In this document: positions 62,058-64,000 of the stretch, piece by piece
Position numbering within the stretch: the stretch's first letter is position 1
Layout of the letters: each line of letters begins with the position of its first letter
NCBI RefSeq assembly: GCF_900094705.1
Contig: NZ_FMAR01000003.1
Coordinates: 124,001-188,000 of the forward strand
Direction: 5' to 3'
Length of the DNA stretch: 64,000 bases
Origin: Chitinophaga costaii
Lineage (GTDB): Bacteria > Bacteroidota > Bacteroidia > Chitinophagales > Chitinophagaceae
The notes under the pieces: generated by a model
The model's database searches: none
Seen by the model: the letters and a program-made list of their open reading frames with translations, nothing else
Told to the model about the DNA's origin: nothing
Translations under genes and position numbers: made by a program

Positions 62058-62540
62058 ATGTATCCAGCAGCGCTCATTGCTTACGCCTTTGTACAAAAAG
62101 GGATTGCTGAACGCAATTATATCAGTCAACTGAAATTGCAGAAGATGGTCTATTTCGCGCAGGGTTACCACCTGTCGCAATTTGGCAAACCCCTTATCAT
62201 AGAAGATATCGAGGCCTGGAAATTTGGCCCCGTAGTGCCAGACATATATATCCAATACAGTGTGTTTGGTCCCAATCCCATCGTAGAAACAGACATACTG
62301 GCTTATGATGATAACCTGCGCAACAAACTTAAAACCCTCGACGAGCAGGCCCGGCAAGCCATAGAATACACCTGGGAAGCCACCCGCGACGTTTCTGCCA
62401 GAAGGCTTTCAGAATGGACGCACGAGCCAGATAGCCCCTGGCAAAAATATTATTACAATGATAACGGAGGCCGGCGCAAGGTTATCGACAATCACGATAT
62501 TCAGGAATTTTTCAAGAAATTTTTATCCAAGGATAATTGA
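62058..62540 (+). CDS. Panacea-domain (DUF4065, SocA-like) protein, probable antitoxin
   Basis: 160 residues that are nearly all Panacea domain: LKLQKMVYFAQGYHLSQFGK, then LIIEDIEAWKFGPVVPDIYI, and the C-terminal half ARQAIEYTWEATRDVSARRL. Panacea proteins are promiscuous antitoxins that neutralise many toxin types by direct contact. The stop overlaps the start of a two-helix membrane protein by one base (TGATG), which is the layout of a toxin-antitoxin pair with the Panacea gene first. Confidence 0.88.
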   Translation: MYPAALIAYAFVQKGIAERNYISQLKLQKMVYFAQGYHLSQFGKPLIIEDIEAWKFGPVVPDIYIQYSVFGPNPIVETDILAYDDNLRNKLKTLDEQARQAIEYTWEATRDVSARRLSEWTHEPDSPWQKYYYNDNGGRRKVIDNHDIQEFFKKFLSKDN

Positions 62541-63028
62541 TGGAGGTCTCTAAAACTCAACCCCCGCAGGAAATTGAAGACCTGCTGAATGCAAAGAACC
62601 CTGTACCGGCGGCCCAAGACGCCCATTCGGAAGAGGTAGACTATCTCGAAAACCGGGCCTCAGCCAGCGGGAGCAAAGATGCAGTGGTGAAGAATGCCCG
62701 CGATGTATTTACAGAAGAGAAAGATTTTACCTACGATCAGATCAATACCGGTATCCGCCTGGAGTACCTGCGCACCCTTCGACAAAACAATGGAGAACGG
62801 AAGAAATATGCCCGCCTGATATTCCTGTTTACCTGCCTGTGGGCAGCCATGATTTTTGTAATCCTGTTTTTAACGGGGTTTAAAAAAGTGATACTTTCCG
62901 ATACCGTGTTGGTAGCGTTAATTACTACCACTACTGTAAATTTCTTTGGGTTCTTTTTACTGGTCGTGAAATATTTGTTCAACACAGGGGCTATCTCTAA
63001 CGATGCCACTGCCGAATCAAAAGATTAA
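62540..63028 (+). CDS. Two-helix membrane protein, candidate Panacea-partner toxin
   Basis: 162 residues from ATG 62540. A charged cytoplasmic region to about 93, with a helical stretch (TYDQINTGIRLEYLRTLRQN), is followed by two membrane helices (ARLIFLFTCLWAAMIFVILF and VALITTTTVNFFGFFLLVVK) with the short turn TGFKKVILSDT. The family is frequent beside Panacea or in prophages. In characterised Panacea pairs some partner toxins depolarise membranes, so membrane toxicity is the working hypothesis. It ends six bases before the stop of a convergent gene. Confidence 0.72.
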   Translation: MEVSKTQPPQEIEDLLNAKNPVPAAQDAHSEEVDYLENRASASGSKDAVVKNARDVFTEEKDFTYDQINTGIRLEYLRTLRQNNGERKKYARLIFLFTCLWAAMIFVILFLTGFKKVILSDTVLVALITTTTVNFFGFFLLVVKYLFNTGAISNDATAESKD

Positions 63029-63034
63029 AAAAAA

Positions 63035-63277
63035 TTATTCTCCTTCCGGGTTGCCCATGGCCTGGCTTTGCAAGATCAGCTCCCGCGCTTGCAGCAGGTG
63101 TTCATAAAACCCGCCAATTCCAATTCCCTTGCTTTTCAATACCGCCAGGTGTCCCTTTACAAACAGGGGCACATCGGAAATTAAAATAGCCTTGTGTAGC
63201 CGCAATTCCTTGGGCAGAGCTACCGTATTAAAAAATGCTTCCAATTCTTCCAGGCTCAGGGGCTGTTCTGTACTCAT
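63035..63277 (-). CDS. Small DUF6965-like protein
   Basis: 80 residues from ATG 63277 (MSTEQPLSLEELEAFFNTVA). LPKELRLHKAILISDVPLFV and KGHLAVLKSKGIG, then FYEHLLQARELI fit a small Bacteroidota family that I believe is DUF6965; the exact assignment is from memory. Cytoplasmic, helical; function unknown. Convergent with the Panacea pair. Confidence 0.6.
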   Translation of the reverse strand: MSTEQPLSLEELEAFFNTVALPKELRLHKAILISDVPLFVKGHLAVLKSKGIGIGGFYEHLLQARELILQSQAMGNPEGE

Positions 63278-63548
63278 CGCTATTATAAAATTTAACAGCC
63301 GCAAAAATAATTAATTATAACCGAACCGGGACTGTAGCATACCTGGACGGATATTTTATTATGATGCTGCTGTTAAATTCCTGCGTTTACCGCGCTACGA
63401 TTGTTTAGCAACGGAGGCATGGTGCTACCACATTCACCTGGGCCAATTTCTTTTGTGGTTGCAGGTAAGGATGTGTTTTCGCTTGGAATGTTTCTGGTAT
63501 AATAGCCTTGCCATAATAAATGTGATGCGTTTCCGCACTGCCTGTTCA

Positions 63549-64000
63549 TTAACTGCCCCAGCGTTCCCGGTCCAGCGTCCGGTATTGAATGGCTTCGGCA
63601 ATATGCCCGGTTTGTATCTCCTGGCTATTGTCCAGGTCTGCAATCGTGCGACTCACTTTTAGAATGCGATCGTATGCCCTGGCAGATAGTTTCAATTTCT
63701 CCATGGCATTGCGCAGCAGGGTGCTACAGGTTGTGTCCAGTGTGCAGTGGCGCGCCATGAGGCGACTGGTCATTTGGGCATTGCAATAAATAGCAGCATC
63801 GTCGGTGAATCGGGCCTGCTGCAATGAGCGGGCCTGCATAACCCGTGCGCGGATGGTGGCGCTGCTCTCTGTTTCGGCTGGCGTAAGCAGGGCAGTGAAA
63901 GGTACAGGCGTTACTTCCACATGCAGGTCTATCCTGTCCAGCAGTGGCCCGGAAATTTTATGGAGGTACTTCCGTACCCCGCCCGGCGGGCAGGTACAGG
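63549..64000 (-). CDS. ComM/YifB-family Mg-chelatase-like AAA ATPase, C-terminal part
   Basis: The gene runs off the right edge of the window; only about 150 C-terminal residues are present. CTCPPGGVRKYLHKISGP and LLDRIDLHVEVTPVPF are the Mg-chelatase-like signature with the Arg finger and sensor parts, followed by the C-terminal helical domain (SARAYDRILKVSRTIADLDN). ComM is a branch-migration helicase used in natural transformation; the family is near-universal in Bacteroidota and does not by itself indicate competence. Confidence 0.9.
   Translation of the reverse strand, partial: CTCPPGGVRKYLHKISGPLLDRIDLHVEVTPVPFTALLTPAETESSATIRARVMQARSLQQARFTDDAAIYCNAQMTSRLMARHCTLDTTCSTLLRNAMEKLKLSARAYDRILKVSRTIADLDNSQEIQTGHIAEAIQYRTLDRERWGS

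Noticed and set aside
1..64000. CRISPR arrays, insertion sequences, prophage or rRNA genes
   Set aside because: No regularly spaced repeats, transposase motifs, phage structural genes or rRNA sequence were seen anywhere in the window.

Overview
The window looks like chromosomal DNA of a Bacteroidota bacterium, most likely Chitinophagales (Chitinophaga-like). The evidence is two SusC/SusD pairs each with an ECF sigma factor and a FecR-type anti-sigma factor, an STN domain on both SusC proteins, a type 9 secretion (T9SS) C-terminal sorting domain, LytTR/LytS-type signalling, DUF1800/DUF1501, and promoters of the Bacteroidota form TTTG-N19-TAnnTTTG. No Shine-Dalgarno sequence was used to choose starts. 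There are no rRNA genes, no CRISPR array and no recognisable transposase.

Layout. 0-5 kb is a carbohydrate end: a GH13 enzyme cut by the left edge, an SLC45-like MFS sugar transporter and a secreted GH29 alpha-L-fucosidase. 5-19 kb is housekeeping and envelope genes: MgtE, a TetR regulator beside FabF, an aldo/keto reductase, a PAP2 phosphatase, an MlaE-MlaF-MlaD lipid transport operon, a D15-type outer-membrane barrel, a LytS/LytTR pair, a single-domain response regulator and a small acetyltransferase. 19.6-20.2 kb holds an Imm33-like (DUF2185) gene and tRNA-Lys(CTT), followed by a dead VOC-family gene.

21-40.6 kb holds two complete trans-envelope signalling nutrient-uptake loci that point at each other. 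The plus-strand locus is sigma-FecR-SusC-SusD-DUF4843-PKD-like lipoprotein. The minus-strand locus is sigma-FecR-SusC-SusD. In each, ligand binding at SusC is expected to signal through the STN domain to FecR and release the sigma factor. Between them (30.6-33.3 kb) lies a zone of gene debris: a D15-barrel tail, a LysR gene cut to its helix-turn-helix, and a secretion signal fused to a SusD C-terminus. A His-rich 43-residue lipoprotein and an intact MdaB-like quinone reductase also sit there. Opposite the leader of the second susC there is a near-consensus plus-strand promoter and an intrinsic terminator about 90 nt apart. This is the layout of a PUL antisense small RNA and is the most interesting item in the window.

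40.8-52 kb carries two small membrane proteins, a PoxB-like pyruvate oxidase, a large MscS channel, a DUF4468-like secreted protein, a cupin, a DUF1345 membrane protein, an overlapping pair of secreted ThuA-like proteins, a thiolase and an unrecognised 224-residue protein. 52.8-59.1 kb has a DUF1800-DUF1501 pair exported by Tat/T9SS-like signals, then a His/Cys-containing small protein and a TonB receptor behind a Fur-family-like 7-1-7 palindrome. 59.5-64 kb has DUF983, an ABC exporter, a Panacea (DUF4065) antitoxin overlapping a two-helix membrane protein (likely toxin-antitoxin), a small DUF6965-like protein and the C-terminus of a ComM/YifB ATPase cut by the right edge.
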